64,000 nucleotides of DNA from an uncultured Clostridia bacterium (GCA_947624375.1 CANQKD010000001.1:1-64000), one strand, 5' to 3'; shown: positions 29,099 through 39,162, counted from the stretch's first letter. Translations and numbers: made by a program. Notes: generated by a model not told the origin, from the sequence alone.

Positions 29099-30610
29099 AT
29101 GAATTTGCATACCGATGATATTACAAATATTATCAAGCACCAGATAAAGAATTACAGAAGCAAGCTGGAGCTCAGCGACGTTGGCACTGTTGTTACCGTG
29201 GGCGACGGCATTTCTAAAATTCACGGTCTTGACGACTGCATGAGCGGCGAGCTGCTTGAATTTGAATGCGGCGTTTCGGGCATGGCTCTCAACCTTGAAA
29301 AGAACTTTGTCGGCGCGGTGCTGCTGGGTTCTGACGACGAGGTAAAAGAGGGAATGCAGGTAAAGCGCACAGGCAAGATAGTTTCAGTTCCCGTTGGCGA
29401 AGAAATGCTCGGCAGAGTAGTAAATGCCCTCGGCGAGCCTATCGACGGCAAAGGAGCTGTTCTTACAAAAGAAAGCAGACCTATTGAAATGCCTGCGTTC
29501 GGTATAATTACAAGAAAGCCCGTAAGCAAGCCTCTGCAAACAGGTATAAAGGCTATAGACTCTATGATACCCATAGGCAGAGGACAAAGAGAGCTTATAA
29601 TAGGCGACAGACAGACAGGTAAAACTGCCATTGCTCTTGACACCATAATCAACCAAAAGGGTAAAGATGTTATCTGTATATATGTAGCTATAGGTCAGAA
29701 GCGCTCTACCGTTTCAAACGTATATGAAATGCTTGAAAAAGCAGGCGCTATGGATTATACTATAATAGTTGCCGCGACGGCTTCCGAGCTTGCACCGCTG
29801 CAATATATCGCGCCTTATTCGGGCTGCGCTATCGGCGAGCATTTTATGCTGCAAGGCAAAGATGTTCTCTGTGTGTATGACGACCTTTCAAAACACGCGG
29901 TGGCATACAGAACGATGTCACTGCTTCTGCAAAGACCTACAGGTCGTGAGGCATACCCCGGAGATGTTTTCTATCTTCATTCAAGACTTCTGGAACGTGC
30001 TTGCAGCCTTAACGAAAAGTACGGCGGCGGCACATTGACCGCGCTGCCTATAATTGAAACGCAGGCAGGCGACGTTTCAGCATATATACCCACAAACGTT
30101 ATATCTATTACCGATGGTCAGATATTCCTTGAAACAGAGCTTTTCTATTCGGGCATAAGACCTGCCGTAAACCCCGGTATTTCGGTATCGCGTGTTGGCG
30201 GCGCAGCTCAGATAAAAGCTATGAAAAAGGTTTCGGGTTCGCTTAAACTGCTTTATTCTCAGTACAGAGAATTGCAGTCATTCTCGCAGTTCGGTTCAGA
30301 CCTTGATAAAGATACCAAAGACAGACTTGCTCAGGGCGAAAGAATAGTTGCCGTGCTCAAACAGGGCAGAAATGAGCCTCTCAGAGTTGAGCAGCAGGTG
30401 GTTATAATCTATGCGGTAGTTAATAATTATCTTAAAGATATACCCGTTGAAGATATTGACAGGTATCAGAAAGAGCTGTTTGATCATATCGAGCATACGA
30501 ATTTTGATATATATCAATCTATTTTAGATACTAAAGACCTGACCACAGAGAACCAGCAGAAACTCAATGAAGTGCTGATACAATTCAACAAGAAATTTTT
30601 GGGTGAGTGA
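29099..30610 (+). CDS. atpA: F0F1 ATP synthase subunit alpha
   Basis: A 503-residue non-catalytic nucleotide-binding subunit of F1. The P-loop GDRQTGKTA is at about 169-177. The alpha signature [17 protein letters not shown] is present, and the C-terminal DELSEED-equivalent region is lacking, as in alpha subunits. Length is normal. It lies 21 bases after atpH. Confidence 0.97.
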   Translation: MNLHTDDITNIIKHQIKNYRSKLELSDVGTVVTVGDGISKIHGLDDCMSGELLEFECGVSGMALNLEKNFVGAVLLGSDDEVKEGMQVKRTGKIVSVPVGEEMLGRVVNALGEPIDGKGAVLTKESRPIEMPAFGIITRKPVSKPLQTGIKAIDSMIPIGRGQRELIIGDRQTGKTAIALDTIINQKGKDVICIYVAIGQKRSTVSNVYEMLEKAGAMDYTIIVAATASELAPLQYIAPYSGCAIGEHFMLQGKDVLCVYDDLSKHAVAYRTMSLLLQRPTGREAYPGDVFYLHSRLLERACSLNEKYGGGTLTALPIIETQAGDVSAYIPTNVISITDGQIFLETELFYSGIRPAVNPGISVSRVGGAAQIKAMKKVSGSLKLLYSQYRELQSFSQFGSDLDKDTKDRLAQGERIVAVLKQGRNEPLRVEQQVVIIYAVVNNYLKDIPVEDIDRYQKELFDHIEHTNFDIYQSILDTKDLTTENQQKLNEVLIQFNKKFLGE

Positions 30611-30641
30611 AATAATAATTTGCAGTAAAGGAGTGTGAAAA

Positions 30642-31505
30642 ATGGCTACTGCTAATATGAAAGCCGTGCGCAGGCGTATAAAAAGCGTTGAAAGCACCAA
30701 GCAGATAACCAAAGCTATGGAGCTTGTTGCATCTTCAAAGCTCAGAAAAGCTAAAGAAAAAGCCGATGCCGCGCAGCCTTTTTTCAATACTCTGTATGAG
30801 ACTATGTGCGATATATCAAACGACAGGAGCATAAGATCGCTGTTTGTCGCGCCGCAGTTCAGAAAAACGAACCTGCTTATCGTTATAGCAGGGGACAGGG
30901 GACTTGCAGGAGGCTTTAACCACAACGTGCTGAAAGCCGCGCAGGCAAGGTGCGATGAGATAGCGGCCTCAGGCAATAAGATAAAGATAGTCGCAATAGG
31001 AAAAAAGTCAATAGATTACTTTGAAAAGCGCGGTTATGATGTCAAACTGAAATACAGCGGTATATTTGACAATACCGAACAGTCGGTGCTCGACGAGATC
31101 TCGGGCTATATAATGAGCAATATGAAATTGCAGGAGATAGGCAGTGTTGAGCTTGTGTATACAACGTTTGTTTCTACGCTCTCGCAGGAGCCTATGGTAA
31201 TCAAAGTGCTGCCGATAGATACGCTTTCAAACGATAAAAAGGCAAAAAGCCTGACTATCTACGAGCCCTCAGAGGAGGAGCTTTTTGAAAGCCTTATCCC
31301 ACAGTATTTAAACGGCATTGTTTACAGCGCAATCGCAGATTCATATGCTTCCGAGCTTGCCGCAAGGCGTACAGCAATGGAGAACGCTACCGACAACGCC
31401 GATGCCATGATAAATGATCTCTCGCTGCTGTATAACAGAGCAAGACAGGCTCAGATAACACAGGAACTCACCGAGATAATGTCGGGTACTCTCAGAAATA
31501 ATTAA
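30642..31505 (+). CDS. atpG: F0F1 ATP synthase subunit gamma
   Basis: A 287-residue central-stalk subunit: an N-terminal coiled-coil helix (AVRRRIKSVESTKQITKAME), a Rossmann-like body with GDRGLAGGFNHN, and a C-terminal helix (AARRTAMENATDNADAMI, then RARQAQITQELTEIM). These two helices form the rotor shaft inside alpha3beta3. GGAGTGTG precedes the ATG. Confidence 0.96.
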   Translation: MATANMKAVRRRIKSVESTKQITKAMELVASSKLRKAKEKADAAQPFFNTLYETMCDISNDRSIRSLFVAPQFRKTNLLIVIAGDRGLAGGFNHNVLKAAQARCDEIAASGNKIKIVAIGKKSIDYFEKRGYDVKLKYSGIFDNTEQSVLDEISGYIMSNMKLQEIGSVELVYTTFVSTLSQEPMVIKVLPIDTLSNDKKAKSLTIYEPSEEELFESLIPQYLNGIVYSAIADSYASELAARRTAMENATDNADAMINDLSLLYNRARQAQITQELTEIMSGTLRNN

Positions 31506-31532
31506 CATTCCAGATAAAAAGGACTGATTTAA

Positions 31533-32933
<1,401 letters not shown>

Positions 32934-32950
32934 CGATAGGGGAGCGTTTT

Positions 32951-33205
32951 ATGAAAACATATACTTTGAAGATCGTTACCCCGAAAGAGAGCCGCACGGA
33001 AGAAAACGTTGTTAAAACCATAGTCAAAACAACATCGGGCGATATAGGCATAATGGCTGATCACGTCCCGTATGTTTCTATGCTGAAACAAGGCGAGTTT
33101 CGCGTTATCTACAGCGATAATACCGAAAAACGCATGATTTGTGACGGCGGCTTTATAAAAGTAGGCAAGGAGCAGACCGTTATTCTGTCGCAGTCGGTCT
33201 CTTAG
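32951..33205 (+). CDS. atpC: F0F1 ATP synthase subunit epsilon, N-terminal domain only
   Basis: An 84-residue epsilon subunit. It contains the complete N-terminal beta-sandwich (ends at the strand KVGKEQTVILSQSV) with the conserved GDIGIMADHVP motif, but lacks the C-terminal two-helix domain (about 45-50 residues) that inhibits ATP hydrolysis in many bacteria. Reading past the stop in any frame does not restore epsilon sequence, and a terminator follows. So it looks like a genuine short form, as known in some other lineages, rather than a frameshift. It is the last gene of the atp operon. Confidence 0.93.
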   Translation: MKTYTLKIVTPKESRTEENVVKTIVKTTSGDIGIMADHVPYVSMLKQGEFRVIYSDNTEKRMICDGGFIKVGKEQTVILSQSVS

Positions 33206-33225
33206 TCTCTTAGTACAATATTTAT

Positions 33226-33252
33226 AAGAGCAGTGCAGGAATGCTGCTCTTT
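33226..33252 (+). terminator. Terminator after the atp operon
   Basis: An 8-bp stem AAGAGCAG/CTGCTCTT with a 10-base loop, followed by a short TTAAATTT; moderate strength because the U-run is interrupted. Confidence 0.6.
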
Positions 33253-33294
33253 AAATTTGCAGGGCGATTTTTTCAGAAAATATGCCAAAACATC

Positions 33295-33323
33295 TTGTAA
33301 AATTTCTCGGCTTAGTGTATAAT
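33295..33323 (+). promoter_or_regulatory. Sigma-A promoter for oadG-oadB
   Basis: TTGTAA (33295-33300), a 17-base spacer and TATAAT (33318-33323), ending 32 bases before the oadG start. It separates the decarboxylase genes transcriptionally from the atp operon. Confidence 0.75.
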
Positions 33324-33355
33324 AAAATCATAATGTGTATAGGGGAGAGAACATA

Positions 33356-33790
33356 ATGCAGATCAGCATACCCACTTCATTTATGAAAATGGAAGGTTCA
33401 TATGTTGCGTCAGTTGTGCTGACGGGACTTGCAGTTGTATTTTTGGCGCTTTTGCTGCTTATTATTGTATTCAAGCTGTTTGGTCTTATCTTTTCAAGAA
33501 AGCCAAATCCCAAGAAGGTTAAAAAAGCAAAAGCAGTAAAGCAGGAGCAGGAAGTTAAGAAAAGTACACCGCCTGCCACCGCAGCTATGGTAGAAGATAC
33601 CACTGTAGTAACGCCGCCTGAAAGTGACGACGGCATCAGCGAAGAGATAATAGCCGTTATTTCTGCCGCAATTGCTGCAATAAGCGCATCGAGCGGCAAA
33701 AAACTTAAACTTCTTAGCGTTAAGGCTTCGGGCAACTCAAGAAAACTTTGGGCGCAAGCCGGTCTTAACGACAACACCAGACCATTCTGA
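33356..33790 (+). CDS. oadG: OadG family subunit of a Na+-pumping decarboxylase
   Basis: A 144-residue OadG/MmdD-like small subunit. One transmembrane helix at about residues 17-43 (VVLTGLAVVFLALLLLIIVF) is followed by a Lys/Ala/Pro-rich linker and a C-terminal segment ISEEIIAVISAAIAAISASSG typical of this family. It stabilises the decarboxylase complex and anchors the carboxyltransferase to the beta subunit. It carries no biotin site. The start at 33356 has AGGGGAGAG upstream; a GTG at 33335 is rejected. oadB follows after 17 bases. Confidence 0.8.
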   Translation: MQISIPTSFMKMEGSYVASVVLTGLAVVFLALLLLIIVFKLFGLIFSRKPNPKKVKKAKAVKQEQEVKKSTPPATAAMVEDTTVVTPPESDDGISEEIIAVISAAIAAISASSGKKLKLLSVKASGNSRKLWAQAGLNDNTRPF

Positions 33791-33807
33791 GCAAGGAGGC
33801 GCGATAT

Positions 33808-35031
33808 ATGAGTGAAGTTTTCAGAATTTTCCTTGATACTATTGCAGACCTTGCTAACCAGTCGGGTCTTGCACAGCTGCTTCAGAGCGGCGGCTGGAAA
33901 AACCTTGTAATGATACTTATTTCTTTTGTGTTTATGTATCTCGCTATTGCCAAGGGCTTTGAACCGCTTTTGCTGCTGCCTATATCTTTCGGTATGCTGC
34001 TTACGAACCTACCGCTTACCGAAATGTACCATCCCGAGCTTTTTGACGGCTACGAGGACGAAATGGGCAACCACCTGATAGACTTTGGACGGGTCTTGAA
34101 GTACGGAGGTTTGCTGGATATTTTGTATATCGGCGTAAAAGCAGGACTATACCCACCGCTTATTTTCCTAGGCATAGGCGCTATGACGGACTTTGGCCCT
34201 CTTATTGCCGCCCCAAGGAGCTTTATTCTGGGTGCAGCGGCTCAGGCAGGTATCTTTTTAACGTTTGTCGGCGCGGCTCTTGTTGGCTTTACCGCCGCAG
34301 AAGCTGGTGCAATAGCTATTATCGGTGGCGCAGACGGCCCTACAGCTATTTATGTTTCAACAAGGCTGCTAGGTCCGGATTCATCGATAAGTACGGGTAC
34401 TATAGCTCTTGCGGCATATACCTATATGGCGCTCGTTCCGCTTATACAACCGCCTATAATGCGGCTGCTTACGACCAAAAAGGAACGCTCCGTTGTTATG
34501 GAACAGCTCAGAACCGTTTCAAAGACCGAGAAAATGATCTTCCCGATAGCCGTTACCATAATAATCGCGCTGCTCGTTCCGTCGGCTGCATCTCTCGTAG
34601 GTATGCTGATGCTCGGCAATATCCTTAAAGAAAGCGGCTGCTGCGACAGACTAGTAAAGACAGCGCAAAACGAGCTTATGAATATAATCACCATTTTCCT
34701 TGGTGTTTCAGTAGGCGCTACCACCACTGCCGACAAGATAATGAATAAAGAATTTGCGCTTGTTATCGCTCTCGGCGTTGTGGCGTTCTCAATAGGTACA
34801 GCGTTTGGCGTTATCTTCGGCAAGATAATGTATATAGCTACCAAGGGCAAGGTAAATCCGCTTATAGGTTCGGCAGGCGTTTCGGCAGTGCCTATGGCAG
34901 CACGCGTTTCGCAGAAAGTCGGTCAGGAAGAAAACGCTACCAACTATCTGCTCATGCACGCTATGGGTCCGAACGTTGCAGGTGTTATCGGCTCTGCCGT
35001 TGCCGCAGGCGTTCTGCTCAGCATAATATAA
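33808..35031 (+). CDS. oadB: Na+-translocating decarboxylase subunit beta
   Basis: A 407-residue polytopic membrane protein of the OadB/MmdB/GcdB family. It decarboxylates carboxybiotin and exports Na+. Signature segments: IIGGADGPTAIYVSTRLL with the essential Asp (about residues 171-188), SVGATTTAD, and NPLIGSAGVSAVPMAARVS near 350. Seven or more transmembrane helices are visible. The substrate (oxaloacetate, methylmalonyl-CoA or glutaconyl-CoA) is set by the alpha subunit, which is not in the window. Position next to a Na+-type ATP synthase suggests the pump feeds the rotor. Confidence 0.92.
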   Translation: MSEVFRIFLDTIADLANQSGLAQLLQSGGWKNLVMILISFVFMYLAIAKGFEPLLLLPISFGMLLTNLPLTEMYHPELFDGYEDEMGNHLIDFGRVLKYGGLLDILYIGVKAGLYPPLIFLGIGAMTDFGPLIAAPRSFILGAAAQAGIFLTFVGAALVGFTAAEAGAIAIIGGADGPTAIYVSTRLLGPDSSISTGTIALAAYTYMALVPLIQPPIMRLLTTKKERSVVMEQLRTVSKTEKMIFPIAVTIIIALLVPSAASLVGMLMLGNILKESGCCDRLVKTAQNELMNIITIFLGVSVGATTTADKIMNKEFALVIALGVVAFSIGTAFGVIFGKIMYIATKGKVNPLIGSAGVSAVPMAARVSQKVGQEENATNYLLMHAMGPNVAGVIGSAVAAGVLLSII

Positions 35032-35049
35032 GTTAATATTAAATTTATA

Positions 35050-35089
35050 AGAAAAATTCCTCACTGCCCAAAGTAGTAAGGATTTTTCT
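35050..35089 (+). terminator. Terminator after oadB
   Basis: AGAAAAAT pairs with ATTTTTCT, extended after a one-base bulge by CCT/AGG and ACT/AGT, with a T-rich distal arm followed by TGTTTG. It ends just before the AraC gene. Confidence 0.65.
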
Positions 35090-35107
35090 GTTTGTATGGT
35101 GAACTTT

Positions 35108-35917
35108 ATGTTGTATAGATACAGACCGATAACCTCAACACCATATATGAAAAGCAGCGATTATTGTGAAATTCCACCCTGCCGCGCATTAGCGCCGTAT
35201 GTCTGCTGCTTCTGGGGCAGCGAAAGCTCGAATGCCGCCCGGCTTGTGATACCCGACACCTGTATGGATATCATCATAAGGGTAGATCACTCAAATAACA
35301 ACTGCACCGCAAGTTTCTGCGCACTTGACGACAGAACATACCAAAGCGGTATTCGTGAAAGCAAAGTATCAATATTCGGCATACGTTTTTTCGGATGGAG
35401 CGCCATGTTTTTTACACCTGAAAGTTTTAAGAATACTAAAAATAATGCGTATTTAGCTGATGACTTTTTTCGCGGAATGACAGCCAAACTTATGGATACT
35501 GTTTTCCGCTTTGATACTTTGATCGAAAGGGCAGGGGAGGCTGAGAAAATTCTCCTGAGCAGGCTGAGTACAAGGCGATTTAACAGCGACCTTATGAATG
35601 TTATAAACGATATGATAACATTTCAGAGCCGAATGAAGATCTCCGAGATCGCTGGGCGCAATGTCATTTCAGAGCGTAAAATGCAGCGTTTGTTTGAAGA
35701 AAGCGTTGGGGTTACACCGAAAACTTTTTCTGATCTTATCCGCTATCAGCTTGTGTGGCAGGAAGTTGCAAAAGGCAGTGCAGATATTCTTGATATGGTC
35801 GAAAAATACGGCTATACCGATCAGGCACATCTTCTGAATGATTTTCGCAAACGTCATGGCATGACACCAAAACAGGCTTTTCGATGTGCTATGTCGGATT
35901 TTTACAAGACAGTCTGA
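35108..35917 (+). CDS. AraC family transcriptional regulator (DUF6597-type N-terminus)
   Basis: A 269-residue regulator. The N-terminal about 130 residues (PCRALAPYVCCFWG, VIPDTCMDIIIRVD, FGIRFFGWSAMFF) match the DUF6597-type domain that precedes some AraC DNA-binding regions. The C-terminal two-helix-turn-helix module spans about 170-260, with SERKMQRLFEESVGVTPK and DQAHLLNDFRKRHGMTPKQ. The start at 35108 has GGTGA five bases upstream; ATG 35096 lacks one. It probably controls the downstream toroid and phosphatase genes, 60 bases away (inference from position). Confidence 0.85.
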   Translation: MLYRYRPITSTPYMKSSDYCEIPPCRALAPYVCCFWGSESSNAARLVIPDTCMDIIIRVDHSNNNCTASFCALDDRTYQSGIRESKVSIFGIRFFGWSAMFFTPESFKNTKNNAYLADDFFRGMTAKLMDTVFRFDTLIERAGEAEKILLSRLSTRRFNSDLMNVINDMITFQSRMKISEIAGRNVISERKMQRLFEESVGVTPKTFSDLIRYQLVWQEVAKGSADILDMVEKYGYTDQAHLLNDFRKRHGMTPKQAFRCAMSDFYKTV

Positions 35918-35977
35918 CATTTTTACGGTAAGATATAAAAGGGATCATTCCGAATCTATTGTAAAGGAGAACCTTTG

Positions 35978-36904
35978 ATGAACACTTTTGAAAAAGCGAG
36001 AAATTTTATCTACCGAAATGCCAGACCTGTTGACTTGGCTTTATTTAAGTATTACTTTGAAAACGGCAGCCGTGATGATGTGCTGACCGCGCTTTCTGCA
36101 TACCAGAACCCTGACGGCGGTTTTGGCTGGGGCATTGAAGCTGATAACTTCAACCGCGATTCTCTGCCTATGGGCGTGTGGAAGGCTACAGAATACATTC
36201 GCAGTATCGGCGGTATAGATAAAGATCACCCGATGATCTCAGGTATATTGCGCTATCTTGAAAGCGATGACGGCTTTGACGAGGCGCACCGCCAGTGGCA
36301 GAATACTGTGCCTTCAAATAACGATTGCCCTTGTGCGTTTTGGTGGAAATATACCGAAAATGGCAGCTTATTTGAATACAACCCGACTGCTTCCCTTGCA
36401 GGTTTTATAGTAAAGTACGCTCAAGAGGGGAGCGCTATTTACAAAAAAGGCTTGCAGCTCGTGAAAGAGGCGGCAGATTGGTTTATAAATAATGCTCCTA
36501 TAGAAAGGCATATTGCAAGGTGTTTTATCACGATGTACGAAGACTGCAAAGATACAGGCGTTATGCCTTTTAATGAAGCGGCAATTTTATCAAGGCTCGA
36601 TGAAATTATTGACAAAAGCATCTGCCGTGACGCTTCACAATGGGGCGATTATATTCCCAGACCGTCAGCTTTCATAACATCTAAAAACAGCAGATTTTAC
36701 AGCGAAAGTTTAGAAGATCTGTGTAAAGCTGAATGTGAGTATATAAAAAACACCCAGCTCGACGACGGCTCGTTCTATGTTCCGTGGCAGTGGAGCAATT
36801 ATAACGAGTGGTACGTTGCCGAAAACTGGTGTAAAACTGCTATTACCATTGATAATATGCTGTTTTTGAGAGAGTTTGACCCTTTGCATCTGACGGAGGA
36901 ATGA
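35978..36904 (+). CDS. Alpha/alpha-toroid (terpenoid cyclase-like fold) protein
   Basis: A 308-residue soluble protein with repeated helical pairs and a QW-like element YQNPDGGFGWGIEADN near residue 42, then QLDDGSFYVPWQW near 267. These are features of the prenyltransferase/squalene-cyclase alpha-alpha toroid superfamily. No DXDD or catalytic DCTAE motif is seen, so it is unlikely to be a true terpene cyclase. Uncharacterised proteins of this shape are common in Firmicutes. AAAGGAGAA precedes ATG 35978. It lies between the AraC gene and a broken phosphatase gene and is probably in one transcript with the latter (3-base gap). Confidence 0.7.
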   Translation: MNTFEKARNFIYRNARPVDLALFKYYFENGSRDDVLTALSAYQNPDGGFGWGIEADNFNRDSLPMGVWKATEYIRSIGGIDKDHPMISGILRYLESDDGFDEAHRQWQNTVPSNNDCPCAFWWKYTENGSLFEYNPTASLAGFIVKYAQEGSAIYKKGLQLVKEAADWFINNAPIERHIARCFITMYEDCKDTGVMPFNEAAILSRLDEIIDKSICRDASQWGDYIPRPSAFITSKNSRFYSESLEDLCKAECEYIKNTQLDDGSFYVPWQWSNYNEWYVAENWCKTAITIDNMLFLREFDPLHLTEE

Positions 36905-36907
36905 AGA

Positions 36908-37368
36908 ATGATCATCTTAATGCGCCACGGTGCTGACGACGACAGCCGTTTGGGCGGCTGGAGCGATGCGAAACTTTCAAAAGTAGGAACACAGCAAGTT
37001 ATACGTGCAAGTGAACAAATTGCGCAGCTTGATATATGCCATATTTTTTCAAGCGATCTGCCCAGAGCAAAAGAAACTGCTGAAATTATAGCAAAGCGGC
37101 TGCATTTAAACATTACTTTTCTAAAGGAATTCAGAGAAACGAATAACGGCGATCTGGCAGGTATGTTGAAAGAAAAAGCTAAAGAAGAATATCCCGGGCT
37201 GTACTGGAGCGCGCTCGACTGGGAACAGCAATATCCGAACGGCGAATCTCCAATCTGGTTACGCACGGCGGCGTAATAGATGTAATACTTTGCTGTGAAA
37301 ATGACAAGATCTATACGAACAAACATCAGACCTATATTATAAAAAATGCGGAAATAGCGTGTGTTTGA
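36908..37368 (+). pseudogene. Histidine phosphatase family gene, internally deleted and frameshifted
   Basis: The first part reads MIILMRHGADDDSRLGGWSD with the RHG phosphohistidine motif and FSSDLPRAKETAEII, typical of the phosphoglycerate mutase-like superfamily, then stops at 37276 after 122 residues. In the -1 frame, 37252-37368 reads NLVTHGGVIDVILCC and ends NAEIACV. That contains the second catalytic His (VTHGGV) and a normal C-terminus. Joined, they lack roughly 25-40 residues normally found between NGES and the VTHGG strand. So an internal deletion plus a frame change has split the gene. The encoded 122-residue fragment lacks the second catalytic His and should be inactive. Confidence 0.8.
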
Positions 37369-37410
37369 ACGCACCGACCGTCTGATCAACGATATATGGA
37401 GGTAAATTAC

Positions 37411-38016
37411 ATGAGCAGTAACAACATGAAAAACAGCGGATTTTTCGCTATAATTTCGCGTATGAAGTATATAAACCGCTGGGGGCTTATGCGCAACACC
37501 ATTACCGAGAACATCAGCGAACACAGCCTTGAAGTGGCATATATAGCGCACCTGCTTGCCGTGCTCAGAAATGTGCGCCACGGCGGCATGGTCGATCCGC
37601 AGAGGTGCGCGCTGCTTGCTATGTACCATGATGCCTCCGAGATACTCACCGGCGATCTGCCAACCCCTATAAAGTATTATAATAAGGAGATAAAATCTGC
37701 CTATAAAGAGGTCGAGCACCGCGCCGAACGCCAGCTGCTGTCATATCTGCCGGAGGACATTCGCGGCGAGTATGAAGATATTCTTTGCCCGAATGATAAC
37801 GACGCCGAGCTTTGGTCTTTGGTAAAAGCGGCTGATAAAATTTCCGCGTATATAAAATGTACGGAAGAGATCCAAATGGGCAACCGCGATTTTGAACAGG
37901 CTCTTGCTTCCACAAGAAAAGCGATAGATGCCATGAATATAGCCGAGGCAAACGAATTTATTGCCGAATTCATGCCTGCATACAGCCTGACTCTTGACGA
38001 ACAGACACTGCAATAA
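37411..38016 (+). CDS. yfbR: HD-domain 5'-deoxynucleotidase (YfbR-like)
   Basis: A 201-residue HD-domain hydrolase. RWGLMRNTITENISEHSLEV, YHDASEILTGDLPTPIKYYN and the later VKAADKISAYIKC are signatures of YfbR, which dephosphorylates deoxynucleoside 5'-monophosphates. GGAGGT lies just before ATG 37411; an in-frame ATG at 37396 overlaps it. It converges on the recombinase gene, with only nine bases between stops. Confidence 0.9.
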   Translation: MSSNNMKNSGFFAIISRMKYINRWGLMRNTITENISEHSLEVAYIAHLLAVLRNVRHGGMVDPQRCALLAMYHDASEILTGDLPTPIKYYNKEIKSAYKEVEHRAERQLLSYLPEDIRGEYEDILCPNDNDAELWSLVKAADKISAYIKCTEEIQMGNRDFEQALASTRKAIDAMNIAEANEFIAEFMPAYSLTLDEQTLQ

Positions 38017-38040
38017 TATAGCGATTTATTGCTTCTTTTT
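38010..38040 (+). terminator. Terminator built over the two convergent stop codons
   Basis: GCAATAA (containing the yfbR stop) pairs with TTATTGC (containing the complement of the recombinase stop) around a 9-base loop, followed by TTCTTTTTT. AT-rich 7-bp stem, so moderate confidence. Confidence 0.55.
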
Positions 38041-39018
38041 TGCAGGCTTAATATCTGCCAGAGGTGAACTGTCGGCAGCGTTTTTAAGATTTTCACTTGC
38101 TAAATGTGTGTATATCTCGGTCGTGGAGGTGCTTTCATGACCGAGAATTTCTTTCAGCACCAGCATATCAACGTGCCCGTACTGATACATAAGCGTTGCC
38201 GCCGTGTGCCGCAGCTTGTGCACAGATATTCCAAGGTTGTTAAGACCTGCTTTTGTGAGATTTTCTTCAACTATCATCTCAACGCGCCGTGTGGTTATCC
38301 TGCGGTGATTACGCGATATAAATATAGCGTTCAGACCTTTGTTTTTCTCGTCAGCGTTGCGCTCTGCAAGGTATGCGTCAAGCGCCGCCACACAAGCATT
38401 GTTCAGAAATACTATGCGTTCTTTACCGCCTTTGCCAAATATTCTCAGTGTTTTGTTATCACGGCTGTAATCGTTAAGATCAAGCCCGACCAGCTCACTC
38501 AGCCGCATACCGCAGTTTAAAAACAGCACAATGATGCAGTAATCACGCAAAGAGCTGCCGTTATTTACAGTCTCAATAAGTGATTGGCTTTGCTCTAGCG
38601 ACAGATACCGAGGCAGCTGCTTATCAAGCTTTGGTATCTCCAGCTCCATAAGCGGATCATTTTCAATTATCATTGCTTTCTTGTTCAGATACTGATAAAA
38701 CTGCTTCAGCGCCGAGCATTTGCGTGCACGTGTCTTTTTGGTGTTGTTGCGTACATCTTTTAGATAGCGCAGATAATTGTATGCGTCGTACAGCCGTACA
38801 TCAGCAACATATTTATCATCAAGATCAGCAATAGTAATTTCTTCAAAATCAGTCGAAGCATCAACAAGATTGTTGCTTATTTTTAGATAGCGCAGAAATG
38901 TGCGAATGTCTAAGTAGTAGGCTTCTTCTGTGCGATCACCACGACCTCGCACAACTTTCAGATCAGTCAAAAAATCCATCAAATACGGCGGACAATCGTC
39001 CATGTATTCTTTTTTCAA
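38026..39018 (-). CDS. Xer-type tyrosine recombinase
   Basis: A 330-residue tyrosine recombinase. The N-terminal SAM-like core-binding domain (about 10-120) contains an acidic ITIADLDDKYVADV stretch. The catalytic domain has Arg in GMRLSELVGLDL, Lys in FGKGGKERIVFLN, His-x-x-Arg in SVHKLRHTAATLM, His in LGHESTSTTEIYTHL, and Tyr in the last (IYTHL). No phage or transposon genes surround it, which favours a housekeeping Xer protein, possibly a single-recombinase (XerS-like) system. The start is TTG at 39018 with AGAGGAAG nine bases upstream. Its leader contains a dif-shaped palindrome and an extra half site. Confidence 0.9.
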   Translation of the reverse strand: MKKEYMDDCPPYLMDFLTDLKVVRGRGDRTEEAYYLDIRTFLRYLKISNNLVDASTDFEEITIADLDDKYVADVRLYDAYNYLRYLKDVRNNTKKTRARKCSALKQFYQYLNKKAMIIENDPLMELEIPKLDKQLPRYLSLEQSQSLIETVNNGSSLRDYCIIVLFLNCGMRLSELVGLDLNDYSRDNKTLRIFGKGGKERIVFLNNACVAALDAYLAERNADEKNKGLNAIFISRNHRRITTRRVEMIVEENLTKAGLNNLGISVHKLRHTAATLMYQYGHVDMLVLKEILGHESTSTTEIYTHLASENLKNAADSSPLADIKPAKKKQ

Positions 39019-39034
39019 AATATCACTTCCTCTT

Positions 39035-39046
39035 AACTTCGCTAAA
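39035..39046 (-). repeat. Extra half-site of the recombinase leader palindrome
   Basis: AACTTCGCTAAA on the plus strand, identical to the left arm of the palindrome at 39121-39150, abutting the ribosome-binding site of the recombinase gene. In RNA (minus strand) it reads TTTAGCGAAGTT and could pair with the promoter-proximal arm of the palindrome. Confidence 0.7.
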
Positions 39047-39120
39047 GTCTAATTTCCTATATTTATTTAACGTTGTTAATTTTCGCTCCTGTACGGGGCT
39101 TTTTAATTTTCTCTCCCCTC

Positions 39121-39150
39121 AACTTCGCTAAATTTTGATTTAGCGAAGTT
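39121..39150. other. dif-shaped palindrome (candidate Xer site or operator)
   Basis: Perfect inverted repeat: AACTTCGCTAAA, six central bases TTTTGA, then TTTAGCGAAGTT. Dropping the outermost pair leaves 11-6-11, the geometry of a 28-bp dif site, and it begins ACTTC like Bacillus dif. It lies just downstream of the recombinase promoter (about +6 to +35). It could be the recombination site, an autoregulatory operator, or both. Confidence 0.6.
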
Positions 39151-39162
39151 CGCTGTACTTAT

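Noticed and set aside
33203-33335. Frameshift truncating atpC
   Set aside because: None of the three downstream frames reads as an epsilon C-terminal helical domain, and a hairpin terminator follows, so the short form appears genuine.
38026-39018. Prophage or integrative-element integrase
   Set aside because: No phage, relaxase, excisionase or attachment-site duplication nearby; neighbours are core genes, so a Xer-type housekeeping protein is more likely.
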